From: Rubellimicrobium sp.
GTDB taxonomy: Bacteria; Pseudomonadota; Alphaproteobacteria; Rhodobacterales; Rhodobacteraceae
DNA length: 38,081 nucleotides
Assembly (NCBI GenBank): GCA_020832515.1
Contig: JAFIEN010000003.1
Coordinates: 1-38,081 of the forward strand
Reading direction: 5' to 3'
Positions within the stretch are counted from its first letter, which is position 1, and the number at the start of each line of letters is the position of its first letter. This document shows, one piece after another, positions 8,745 to 17,821 of this stretch. A program made the translations under genes and the position numbers. The notes beneath the pieces are model-generated. The model was not told the origin of the DNA. It made no database searches and worked only from the letters and a program-made list of their open reading frames with translations.

Positions 8745-9728
8745 TCAGCCGATCCGCAAGACGATCTTTCCGATATGGTCGCCCGATTCCATCCGCGCAT
8801 GGGCAAGGGCCGCCTCTTCCAGCGCAAATTCGCTGTCCATCACCGGGGCAATGCGGCCCGCATCCAGCAGCGGCCAGACCTTTTCGCGCAGCGCCTCGGC
8901 GATGCGGGCCTTGGCAAGGTCGGATTGCGGGCGAAGCGTCGAACCCGTGATCGTGAGCCGCCGCATCATCAGGGGCGCGAGGTTCAGTTCCATCTTCGAG
9001 CCCTGCAGGAAGGCGATCTGCACCAGTCGCCCCTCATCCGCCAGCGCGCTCAGGTTGCGTTGCGTGTAGCTGCCGCCCACCATGTCAAGGATGACATTCG
9101 CGCCACCTGCCGCTTTCAGCACGGCGACGAAATCCTCGTCTCGGTAGTTGATCGCGCGCTCGGCGCCCAGGCCTTCGCAGGCGCGGCACTTTTCGGCGCT
9201 GCCCGCCGTGGCAAGGACGCGCGCGCCAAAGGCATGGGCCAGCTGGATCGCGGTGGTCCCGATGCCCGAGGATCCGCCGTGGACAAGGAACGTCTCGCCC
9301 CCCTGCAGCCCGGCCCGCTGGAACACGTTCGACCAGACGGTGAAGAAGGTTTCGGGCAGGCAGGCCGCCTCGCGCAGGGCCATGCCCTTGGGGACCCGCA
9401 GGCAATGGGCGGCGGCTGTCACGGCGAATTCGGCGTAGGAGCCGCCGGGAAACAGCGCCGTGACCTGATCGCCCGGGGCCAGCCCTGTGACGCCGGGGCC
9501 TGTTGCCGCAACGGTGCCCGCCCCTTCCAGCCCCGGAAGGTCGCTCGCCCCTTTCGGGGGCGCATAAAGCCCCGCCCGCTGCAGCGCATCGGGCCGGTTC
9601 ACCCCGGCATAGGCAAGGCGGACCAGCACCTGCCCGGGACCGGGTTCGGGGACCGGGCGGGTTTCGGGGGTCAGAACCTCGGGCCCGCCGGGGGCAGGAA
9701 TCGCGACAGCGCGCATGGATGCCGTCAC
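8745..9728 (-). CDS. NADPH:quinone oxidoreductase / zinc-independent MDR family
   Basis: 327 residues of the medium-chain dehydrogenase/reductase superfamily. The N-terminal GroES-like half contains VNRPDALQRAGLY and LPGLEGAG. The Rossmann half carries VHGGSSGIGTTAIQLA, the glycine-rich NADPH site of the quinone oxidoreductase (QOR, p53-inducible PIG3-like) group. No catalytic zinc ligands are apparent. GTG at 9728 makes a GTGA overlap with the COQ9 gene, and an ATG four codons later (9716) is the alternative start. Position between COQ9 and etfB suggests a role in redox metabolism, but the physiological quinone or enone substrate is not shown. Confidence 0.88.
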   Translation of the reverse strand: MTASMRAVAIPAPGGPEVLTPETRPVPEPGPGQVLVRLAYAGVNRPDALQRAGLYAPPKGASDLPGLEGAGTVAATGPGVTGLAPGDQVTALFPGGSYAEFAVTAAAHCLRVPKGMALREAACLPETFFTVWSNVFQRAGLQGGETFLVHGGSSGIGTTAIQLAHAFGARVLATAGSAEKCRACEGLGAERAINYRDEDFVAVLKAAGGANVILDMVGGSYTQRNLSALADEGRLVQIAFLQGSKMELNLAPLMMRRLTITGSTLRPQSDLAKARIAEALREKVWPLLDAGRIAPVMDSEFALEEAALAHARMESGDHIGKIVLRIG

Positions 9729-10453
9729 AGGCTGCCCTCGGGGGCCATGTCGCCGGACGGGGCGTCAGCGGGCGCGTCATCCGGGCCGCCCCCCCGGCGG
9801 TTGCGCGGCGGACGGATCATCCCTCCGATCCGGTCAAGCGAGGCGACCAGCGGCTTGAGAACCGGGTTCCCCCGGACCTGCGCCTTTGCCTTCTCGATCT
9901 GCATCACCTCGGCGATGCGGCGGTCGATGAAGGCATCGGTCGCCTGCTGGTCATAGCTGTCATCGCCAAGCCAGTAGAGCACCGTCGCGGCATAGACGCC
10001 CGAGAGGGTCGCGCGCTTGGTGTACCAGTTCACATCCTGGGCATCGTCGCCAAGCGTGGTCCAGATCAGATCGGCCGTGCCCCAGATCAGCCGCGCCCCT
10101 TCGGCCGTCATATGGGGCAGGGCAAAGAGTGCGCTGGCGCGACGCACGGCCTCCTTGTCGGTGATCGCGTCAAGGCGGGCGCGGATGGCATAGGCGATCC
10201 GGTCGCGGAAGCGCAGATCCGCAAGATTGGTGGCCTGCAGCGCGGCGACCATCGCGGCATCGCCCGTCTGGTGATAGGCCACGGCCAGATCGACGGCCCC
10301 GCGAGGACACAGGCGGCGCGCCTCGGCCCGGTCGAGGCCCGAGCGGGTCACGGCGATGTCGAATGCCTTTTGCGACCAGCCGTCGTAAGGCACTTCGGGC
10401 AGGACATGGTCGAGAAGCGACTGGACCTGCGGGTCGATCGTGATCTGCTGCAT
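9725..10453 (-). CDS. COQ9 family protein (ubiquinone biosynthesis)
   Basis: 242 residues. The core begins [22 protein letters not shown] and continues through a helical TetR-like domain. The C-terminal lipid-binding part includes [32 protein letters not shown], the characteristic COQ9 block. COQ9 binds polyprenyl quinone precursors and assists the COQ7 hydroxylase. The start at 10453 is preceded by GGAG with six bases of spacing; the ATG at 10465 is less well spaced. The tail of about 30 residues is Pro/Gly/Asp rich and probably disordered. It is divergent from rpsU, as in related genomes. Confidence 0.88.
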   Translation of the reverse strand: MQQITIDPQVQSLLDHVLPEVPYDGWSQKAFDIAVTRSGLDRAEARRLCPRGAVDLAVAYHQTGDAAMVAALQATNLADLRFRDRIAYAIRARLDAITDKEAVRRASALFALPHMTAEGARLIWGTADLIWTTLGDDAQDVNWYTKRATLSGVYAATVLYWLGDDSYDQQATDAFIDRRIAEVMQIEKAKAQVRGNPVLKPLVASLDRIGGMIRPPRNRRGGGPDDAPADAPSGDMAPEGSL

Positions 10454-10562
10454 CGGGCACTCCATTGTGGTGCGGCTCTGTGCTGGACAAGCTAGGGTCA
10501 CTTTGCTAAGGGGGCAACTCCTGCAGTTCCCGCAGTTTAACCAGAAAGGTGGTGACAACCAC
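10454..10562. promoter_or_regulatory. Divergent promoter region COQ9 / rpsU
   Basis: These 109 bases lie between divergent starts. A TGGACA near 10483 could serve as the -35 box for rpsU, but the -10 is not clear. The rpsU ribosome site AAAGGTGGTG lies just upstream of its ATG. Confidence 0.4.
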
Positions 10563-10769
10563 ATGCAGGTCAGTGTTCGCGACAACAATGTCGATCAGGC
10601 GCTTCGGGCCCTGAAGAAGAAGTTGCAGCGCGAAGGCGTGTTCCGCGAGATGAAGCTCAAGCAGCATTTCGAGAAGCCGTCCGAGAAGAAAGCGCGCGAG
10701 AAGGCCGAGGCGATCCGCCGCCAGCGCAAGCTTGCCCGCAAGAAGCTGCAGCGCGAAGGTATGCTCTAG
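10563..10769 (+). CDS. rpsU: 30S ribosomal protein bS21
   Basis: 68 residues, highly basic, starting [20 protein letters not shown] and continuing [20 protein letters not shown]. This matches alphaproteobacterial bS21 over its whole length, with the Lys/Arg-rich C-terminal helix. It is a component of the small ribosomal subunit near the anti-Shine-Dalgarno region. The gene is monocistronic, with its own terminator 31 bases downstream. Confidence 0.97.
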   Translation: MQVSVRDNNVDQALRALKKKLQREGVFREMKLKQHFEKPSEKKAREKAEAIRRQRKLARKKLQREGML

Positions 10770-10800
10770 GGCGTTCCAAAGACGTTGCGCGTAACGGATG

Positions 10801-10830
10801 ACCCCCGTGGCCCAAGGCCCGGGGGTTTGT
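10801..10830 (+). terminator. Rho-independent terminator of rpsU
   Basis: ACCCCCG...GGCC pairs with GGCCCGGGGGT across a CAA loop, with one unpaired base in the left arm, followed by TTTGT. It is placed 31 bases after the rpsU stop and before the convergent ExoD gene. Confidence 0.8.
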
Positions 10831-10875
10831 CATGTCGGGGCAGAGGGCGGGTGCAGGCCAGACGGCCAGCACATC

Positions 10876-11472
10876 TCAGAACCGGGCGATCACCAGCGTC
10901 GGCACCATCGCGGCCAGGCCCATGAAGGCAAGGCCGCACAGCAGCAACACCCCGTCGCGCGCCAGGATGCTGACCGAGAAGCAGACGACCGCGGCCCCCA
11001 GGATCGACGAGGACAGCGGCACAAGTTCGAGAAACGGCATCGACAGGCCCGAGACGAAACAGCCCAGCGGCGCCAGAAGGCCGAACGGCCAGCGCAGCAG
11101 CAACTCCAGCCGTGCCCGGGTGTGTCGGTCGACCCAAAGCCCGAGGCGTTCCAGAAAGCCCGACACCATGCCCACGCGCGCACCGGGCAGACTGCGGGCG
11201 ACAAGCACGCCCGGCAGCCAGAGATGCCGCCGACCGATCAGGATCTGCCCCGAAATCAGTGCGATGGTCAGCCCCATGATCGTCGGAAGGAAGAAGATGC
11301 CCGACAAGGGCGAGACGACGATCAGAGCAGGCACCATCAGGCCCGGCACGAAGGAGGCTTCGCCAAATTCCTCGATGACCTGACCAAGCGACACCTGGGG
11401 GCGATCGCTCAGTCCTTTCACCCGGTCGATGATCTCGCCGACGGATCGGCCGTTCGGCAGCGGGGCGGCCAT
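10876..11472 (-). CDS. ExoD family exopolysaccharide synthesis membrane protein
   Basis: 198 residues. A soluble N-terminal helix pair (VGEIIDRVKGLSDRPQVSLGQVIEEFGEASF) is followed by several hydrophobic segments, around residues 42-75, 127-150 and 155-195, giving an integral inner-membrane protein. The G-x-x-P pattern LMVPALIVVSPLSGIFFLPTIMGL and the IGRRHLWLP block match the ExoD family. Sinorhizobium ExoD affects exopolysaccharide and alkaline tolerance, but its molecular function is unknown. The start at 11472 gives MAAPLPNGRSVG; no strong ribosome site is apparent. Confidence 0.82.
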   Translation of the reverse strand: MAAPLPNGRSVGEIIDRVKGLSDRPQVSLGQVIEEFGEASFVPGLMVPALIVVSPLSGIFFLPTIMGLTIALISGQILIGRRHLWLPGVLVARSLPGARVGMVSGFLERLGLWVDRHTRARLELLLRWPFGLLAPLGCFVSGLSMPFLELVPLSSSILGAAVVCFSVSILARDGVLLLCGLAFMGLAAMVPTLVIARF

Positions 11473-11597
11473 GTCGGACCTGCTTCGTCGATACCCGCCT
11501 TCATTTGCGCCGGAAGCCTGCGTCTTTCAAGTGCCTCGCCCCGTCGCCCGGGCGCAATCCACCTGCGATCGCGCGCCGGCGGCCGGACGACCCGTGC

Positions 11598-12098
11598 TCA
11601 GCCCGCGCCCGGGGGCATGCCGCCGGGCGGCTCGGGGCACATGTCGGCGCTGACCGGATACATCACGAAGGCGCCCTCCGGCCCCCCGTCGGCGAGGAGC
11701 GAGATGGCGCCGTCCGCGTTGAACAGGCTTGCGCCATGATCGCCGGGGATGAGGCGCAGGCCGTCCTGATGCGCCTCGAGCGTGAAGGCGCCCTGTTCGC
11801 CGTCGACGAAGCAAAGGACCGGGTCGCTGTCCCGGCATTCGGCCCATTCGGCGAAACGGGCATCCGCGTCGCGCGTCCACACCTCGAGCACGACAGGCAT
11901 GAGGCCACCGGCCAGCGGTCCGGCAGGGCCGATGGCGATCTCGGTGACCTGCCGGGCAGGATCTGCCCGAAGCTCGGAAAAATCGAAGATCCGTCGATAG
12001 CAGCCGCTGTCTCCTGCGGCAGGAAGGCCCGGCAGGGCAAGCGCGCCAGCCACGGCGGCAAGGCAGGGAAATCCGTTCAATCGCATCCTGAAATCCAT
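11598..12098 (-). CDS. Hypothetical exported protein
   Basis: 166 residues that I do not recognise. The N-terminus (RLNGFPCLAAVAGALALPGLPAAG) is a plausible signal peptide cleaved near residue 28. The mature part has four cysteines (CYRRIFDFSELRAD, AECRDSD, VLCFVDGEQ, DMCPEPPGG), suggesting disulfides in the periplasm. The proline/glycine C-terminal tail is probably flexible. The ATG at 12098 is used; an ATG at 12086 is equally possible and shortens only the leader. The codon usage matches the neighbours. Confidence 0.6.
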   Translation of the reverse strand: MDFRMRLNGFPCLAAVAGALALPGLPAAGDSGCYRRIFDFSELRADPARQVTEIAIGPAGPLAGGLMPVVLEVWTRDADARFAEWAECRDSDPVLCFVDGEQGAFTLEAHQDGLRLIPGDHGASLFNADGAISLLADGGPEGAFVMYPVSADMCPEPPGGMPPGAG

Positions 12099-12147
12099 CC
12101 GTTCAATGGATCAAGGATGCCAGAGCCCTGCCCGCCCGGCAAGCGGC

Positions 12148-12399
12148 TCAGGGTTTTGCGAAGACGATGATCAGGCCGAAGCAGACCGGCACCAGCGACA
12201 GCGCCATGACGACCAATGCCGGCAATCCCCATGTGGCAAGCGACAGTCCGGCCAGGGTCACCAGAATGACCAGCGCGTACCAGATGTTGTCCTTGCTTCC
12301 GAAGACAACGTCGCGTGCGATCCAGCCGATCAGCGGGATGGACAGCGCGACACGCGCGGGCAGCGAGGTGCGGGGCGGGATGGGTGTCAGGATGCTCAT
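12148..12399 (-). CDS. Small membrane protein, unknown function
   Basis: 83 residues starting MSILTPIPPRTSLPARVALS. Two or three hydrophobic stretches follow: a short one around residues 17-28, then WYALVILVTLAGLSLATWGLPALVVMALSLVPVCFGLIIVFA from about 41 to the end, probably a helical hairpin. I know no function. A weak ribosome site precedes the start. It runs opposite to argS, with which it shares a 169-base upstream region. Confidence 0.6.
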   Translation of the reverse strand: MSILTPIPPRTSLPARVALSIPLIGWIARDVVFGSKDNIWYALVILVTLAGLSLATWGLPALVVMALSLVPVCFGLIIVFAKP

Positions 12400-12568
12400 G
12401 AGCGCGCACTTAATGCCGCGCTGCGGCATCGCCATGTGGCGGGATGCCACGGGACCATGCGAATGCCTGCTGCCCCGGCGTTGACGCGGCCCATGCCCAT
12501 GCTAAACCCCCATGGTCCACTTGACGGGGTGCAAGGCCCTTCGTGCCTGCGCGAAACGGGAGCCGGCA
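12400..12568. promoter_or_regulatory. Divergent intergenic region upstream of argS
   Basis: 169 bases between the small membrane protein and argS. It includes an imperfect hairpin at 12425-12448 (GGCATC...GATGCC with an inner GCCA/TGGC pair). No T-box or other known riboswitch is recognisable, and no promoter box can be fixed with confidence. Confidence 0.35.
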
Positions 12569-14311
<1,743 letters not shown>

Positions 14312-14400
14312 AGCGTGCCACCGCCGCGGGTTCGAGTGAGGCAGCAGAACCGACCGGCGTTCAGGCAGTCCCTGCCCCGTGCGCCGGCAGTGAGGCAAGG

Positions 14401-15375
14401 ATGGCAGCTGTATCCGACGGGCCCGGCGCGGCCCCCTTCGCGTCCCGTGCGGCAGAGCGCGCCGGTCGCTTCATTCACATAAGCGGCGCGGTGGTATCTC
14501 TGGCGCTTATGGCCGGGATCGGCCTCTGGGGCTACCGGCTTCTGGTGCGCGACGTGACCGGCATCCCGGTCGTGCGCGCGGTCGAAGGTCCGATGCGCGT
14601 GGCCCCGCCCGATGCAGGCGGCGAGATCGCGGCGCATGTGGGCCTTGCCGTCAACGCCGTCGCCGCACGGGGCGAGGCCGCCCCCTCGGAAGATGTGCTC
14701 GTGCTGGCACCCACGCCCGTGTCGCTTGCCCCCGAAGACATGGAGGTTCAGTCCATGGCCGAGGCCGGCGAACTGTCCCCCGCCGATGTGACGGGCGATG
14801 AACTGGTCCCGGTCCTTGCCGCGCTCGACGGGCCGCTGACCGCCGAAGACGTGCTGGCGCTGGCAGACCAGATCGCCGCAGGTGCCGAACCGATGTCGCT
14901 GCTCGATGCCCAGAACCCGGGCGCCGTGGCCGCGCCCGCCGGGGGGTGGTCGATGGAGATCATTCCGGCCTCGATCCCCGGCGTCAACGCCGCCCCCTAT
15001 CCGCCGACACGACCCGAGGGCTTTGCTCAGCTTGCCTCGGCCATCGCGACCGACCCCGGCCCCGCCGCCAGCACCGCCGCCCCCGCCGGCACCCTCCTGC
15101 CGCTGACCACCACCGAGATGCCGGTCGGCACCACCCTTGTCCAGCTTGGCGCCTTCGATTCGATCGAGATCGCCAGCACCGAATGGGCCAACCTCTCGCG
15201 CCGTTTCGCGGATTTCATCGGCGGCAAGAGCCCCATCGTCCAGGAGGCCGAAAGCGGCGGGCGGACCTTCTTCCGCCTGCGGGCAATGGGCTTCAACGAT
15301 CTGGCCGATGCGCGTCGCTTCTGCGCCGTCCTTGCGGCCGAGGATGCCAACTGCATCCCCGTCGTGGTGCGCTAG
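14401..15375 (+). CDS. SPOR domain-containing membrane protein
   Basis: 324 residues with a bitopic layout. About 28 cytoplasmic residues come first, then one membrane segment (ISGAVVSLALMAGIGLWGYRLL region, about 29-50). A long Ala/Pro/Glu-rich low-complexity periplasmic stretch follows, and a C-terminal SPOR domain (residues 242-324, starting VGTTLVQLGAFDS). SPOR domains bind denuded glycan strands at the division septum, so a cell-envelope or division role is inferred. It sits 89 bases after argS, and nagZ begins right after its stop. The neighbouring amidoglycan recycling enzyme fits a peptidoglycan theme. Confidence 0.88.
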   Translation: MAAVSDGPGAAPFASRAAERAGRFIHISGAVVSLALMAGIGLWGYRLLVRDVTGIPVVRAVEGPMRVAPPDAGGEIAAHVGLAVNAVAARGEAAPSEDVLVLAPTPVSLAPEDMEVQSMAEAGELSPADVTGDELVPVLAALDGPLTAEDVLALADQIAAGAEPMSLLDAQNPGAVAAPAGGWSMEIIPASIPGVNAAPYPPTRPEGFAQLASAIATDPGPAASTAAPAGTLLPLTTTEMPVGTTLVQLGAFDSIEIASTEWANLSRRFADFIGGKSPIVQEAESGGRTFFRLRAMGFNDLADARRFCAVLAAEDANCIPVVVR

Positions 15376-15376
15376 C

Positions 15377-16375
15377 TTGCCCGCCTCTGCCGTCATCTTC
15401 GGGATCGAAGGTCCGGCAGTCACGCCCCGCGAACGCGCCTTCCTGCGCGAGGTGGACCCGTGGGGCTTCATCCTTTTTGCCCGCAACATCGCCGATCCCG
15501 CGCAACTCAAGGCTTTGACCGCCGACCTGCGCGATGTCCTGGGCCGCGACGCCCCGATCCTGATCGACCAGGAGGGCGGCCGCGTTCAGCGGATGCGCGC
15601 GCCCCATTGGCGCGAGTATCTGCCGGCGCTTGACCAGATGGCATGCGCGCGCGATCCGCTTCGCGCACAATGGCTGCGCAACCGGCTGATCGCCGAAGAG
15701 CTTCACGCCGCCGGGATCGACGTCAACTGCGCGCCGCTTGCCGATCTGGTCGAGGCCGAGACCCATCCGATCCTGCTCAACCGCCTTTACGGCGATACGG
15801 TCGACACCGTCACCGCCGCCGCGCGCGCCTGTGCCGCGGGGCTTCTGGCCGGCGGCGTCCTGCCGGTTCTCAAGCATCTGCCCGGCTATGGACGGGCCAG
15901 TGTGGACAGCCACCTGACCCTGCCCCGCGTCACCGCCCCGCTGGATGACCTGCGCGCCCGCGACTTTGCACCCTTCGCCGGACTGGCCGACATGAAGATG
16001 GGGATGACCGCCCATATCGTGATCGAAGCCATCGACCCCGACCGCCCCGCCACCGTCTCGGCCCCGGTGATCGACATGATCCGGCACAAGATCGGGTTCG
16101 GGGGCCTTCTGATGTGTGACGATCTGGGGATGGAGGCGCTGTCGGGCAGCCTTGCGCAACGCACCGCCGATGTGCAGGCTGCGGGCGTGGATATCGTGCT
16201 TCACTGCTCTGGAAAGCCGTCAGAGATGGAAGAGGTTGCTGGTGCCCTGTCGCCCATGACGCCCCCGGCGTCCGTCCGCGCCGCCGCCGCGCTGGCACAG
16301 CGCCGTGCGCCCGAGCCGCTGGATGCCGCGGCCTGTCTGGCCGAACTGTCCGGCCTGCTGGACACCCCTCGTTGA
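15377..16375 (+). CDS. nagZ: Beta-N-acetylhexosaminidase NagZ (GH3)
   Basis: 332 residues, a single-domain glycoside hydrolase family 3 enzyme. It opens with the (beta/alpha)8 barrel block DPWGFILFARNI and LIDQEGGRVQRMR. The signature loop is KHLPGYGRASVDSH (Lys166-His179): the acid/base Asp177 and His179 are retained, but the usual second His of KH-x-PGHG is Tyr171. The nucleophile is Asp248 or Asp249 in MCDDLGM. It removes GlcNAc from anhydro-muropeptides during peptidoglycan recycling in the cytoplasm. The TTG at 15377, one base past the SPOR stop, is the only in-frame start giving a normal N-terminus; no clear ribosome site precedes it. Confidence 0.9.
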   Translation: MPASAVIFGIEGPAVTPRERAFLREVDPWGFILFARNIADPAQLKALTADLRDVLGRDAPILIDQEGGRVQRMRAPHWREYLPALDQMACARDPLRAQWLRNRLIAEELHAAGIDVNCAPLADLVEAETHPILLNRLYGDTVDTVTAAARACAAGLLAGGVLPVLKHLPGYGRASVDSHLTLPRVTAPLDDLRARDFAPFAGLADMKMGMTAHIVIEAIDPDRPATVSAPVIDMIRHKIGFGGLLMCDDLGMEALSGSLAQRTADVQAAGVDIVLHCSGKPSEMEEVAGALSPMTPPASVRAAAALAQRRAPEPLDAAACLAELSGLLDTPR

Positions 16376-17157
16376 GCGGCTTCGACCGGGACGCCCGCGT
16401 TGCCGGCCGGCTGGCCGCCGAGGCGCTGATCGTCGATGTCGATGGCTATGAGGGCCCGCTGGATCTGCTTCTGACGCTGGCGCGGACGCAGAAGGTGGAC
16501 CTGCGCCAGATCAGCATCCTTGCACTGGCCGAGCAGTATCTGGCCTTCATCGAACAGGCCAAGGCCCTGCGGATCGAACTGGCGGCCGATTACCTGGTCA
16601 TGGCGGCCTGGCTGGCCTTCCTGAAGTCGCGCCTGCTTTTGCCGCCCGACCCCACCGAGGACGGCCCCTCGGGCGAGGAACTGGCCGCCCATCTGGCCTT
16701 TCAGCTTGAACGCCTGCAGGCCATGCGCGAGGCGGCGGCCAAGCTGATGGCGCGCGACCAGCTGGGGCGGGATTTCTTCGCCCGCGGCATCACCGAGGAT
16801 GTCACCCGCTCGCGCCGCGTCACGCATACGGCGACGCTTCTGGACCTGATGCAGGCCTATGCCCGCATCCGCACCCGGGACGAGTTCCGCCCCTTCGTGC
16901 TGGACCGCGATGCGATCATGACGATGGAACAGGCGCTTGAACGGATGCGGCGGCTGATCGGCTTTGCCGGCGACTGGACCGAGCTGTCAAGCTACCTGCC
17001 CGAAGGTTGGGAGGTGGACCCGGTCCGGCGCCGCTCATCGACCGCGGCAACCTTTGCGGCAAGCCTCGAACTGGCCAAGGAAGGCCGGATCGAAATCCGC
17101 CAGTCCGATACCTATGCCCCCATCCTGATCCGCAAGAAGGCCCCCGGTGATGGATGA
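16372..17157 (+). CDS. scpA: Segregation and condensation protein A
   Basis: 261 residues. The diagnostic N-terminal ScpA block is YEGPLDLLLTLARTQKVDLRQISILALAEQYL, followed by AADYLVMAAWLAFLKSRLLLP. The C-terminal winged helix binds the SMC head. With ScpB and SMC it forms the bacterial condensin that organises and segregates the chromosome. The start is TTG at 16372, overlapping the nagZ stop (TTGA), a translationally coupled junction. It ends overlapping scpB by 8 bases. Confidence 0.95.
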   Translation: MSGFDRDARVAGRLAAEALIVDVDGYEGPLDLLLTLARTQKVDLRQISILALAEQYLAFIEQAKALRIELAADYLVMAAWLAFLKSRLLLPPDPTEDGPSGEELAAHLAFQLERLQAMREAAAKLMARDQLGRDFFARGITEDVTRSRRVTHTATLLDLMQAYARIRTRDEFRPFVLDRDAIMTMEQALERMRRLIGFAGDWTELSSYLPEGWEVDPVRRRSSTAATFAASLELAKEGRIEIRQSDTYAPILIRKKAPGDG

Positions 17158-17788
17158 GTCGGCGGAACGCTCGCTCTTCGAGGCCCCGCCGATGGCCGAG
17201 CAGGAGCGCATGGTCGAGGCGATCCTCTTTGCCAGCGCCGATCCGGTGACGGTGACCGAACTGATGAACCGCATGCCGCATGGCTGCGACGCGGCCGAGG
17301 CGCTGTCCCTCCTGCGCAAGCGCTATGAGGGGCGTGGCGTGAACATCCAGCGTGTGGGTGAAGCCTGGGCGATCCGCACCGCGCCGGATCTTGGGTTCCT
17401 CATGCAGAAAGAGGTGATCGAGACGCGCAAGCTGTCGCGCGCGGCGATCGAGACCCTGGCGATCGTCGCCTATCACCAGCCCGTCACCCGCGCCGAGATC
17501 GAAGAGATCCGGGGCGTCAGCGTCAGCCGGGGCACGATCGACCAGTTGATCGAGATGGACTGGATCCGGCTGGGCCGGCGCAAGATGACGCCGGGCCGCC
17601 CGGTGACCTTCGTGGTGACGCCGGCCTTTCTTGATCACTTCGGTCTGGAAAGCGCCCGCGACCTGCCGGGGCTGAAGGAATTGCGGGCCGCGGGCCTTCT
17701 GGACAACCGCCCGCCCCCCGGCACCGCCATGCCCGAGGACGAGGACAGGCCGGACGACCAGCCCGAACTGTTCGGCGGCGCGGGCTGA
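17150..17788 (+). CDS. scpB: Segregation and condensation protein B
   Basis: 212 residues with two winged-helix domains. MVEAILFASADPVTVTELMNRMP begins the first. The family signature LSRAAIETLAIVAYHQPVTRAEIEEIRGVSVSRGTIDQL lies in the second. It dimerises and bridges ScpA to the SMC complex. The ATG at 17150 is used, with GTG at 17147 as a one-codon-longer alternative; both overlap the scpA end. An acidic tail (EDEDRPDDQPELF) closes the protein. It is the last gene of the argS cluster, and the next gene is convergent. Confidence 0.95.
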   Translation: MDESAERSLFEAPPMAEQERMVEAILFASADPVTVTELMNRMPHGCDAAEALSLLRKRYEGRGVNIQRVGEAWAIRTAPDLGFLMQKEVIETRKLSRAAIETLAIVAYHQPVTRAEIEEIRGVSVSRGTIDQLIEMDWIRLGRRKMTPGRPVTFVVTPAFLDHFGLESARDLPGLKELRAAGLLDNRPPPGTAMPEDEDRPDDQPELFGGAG

Positions 17789-17821
17789 ACCGCAGGCACC
17801 GGTCGCCTCCGGCCCCTGGCC

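Noticed and set aside
14312-14400. GGGTTCGAG sequence resembling a tRNA T-loop
   Set aside because: The rest of the spacer cannot be folded into acceptor, D and anticodon arms of a tRNA.
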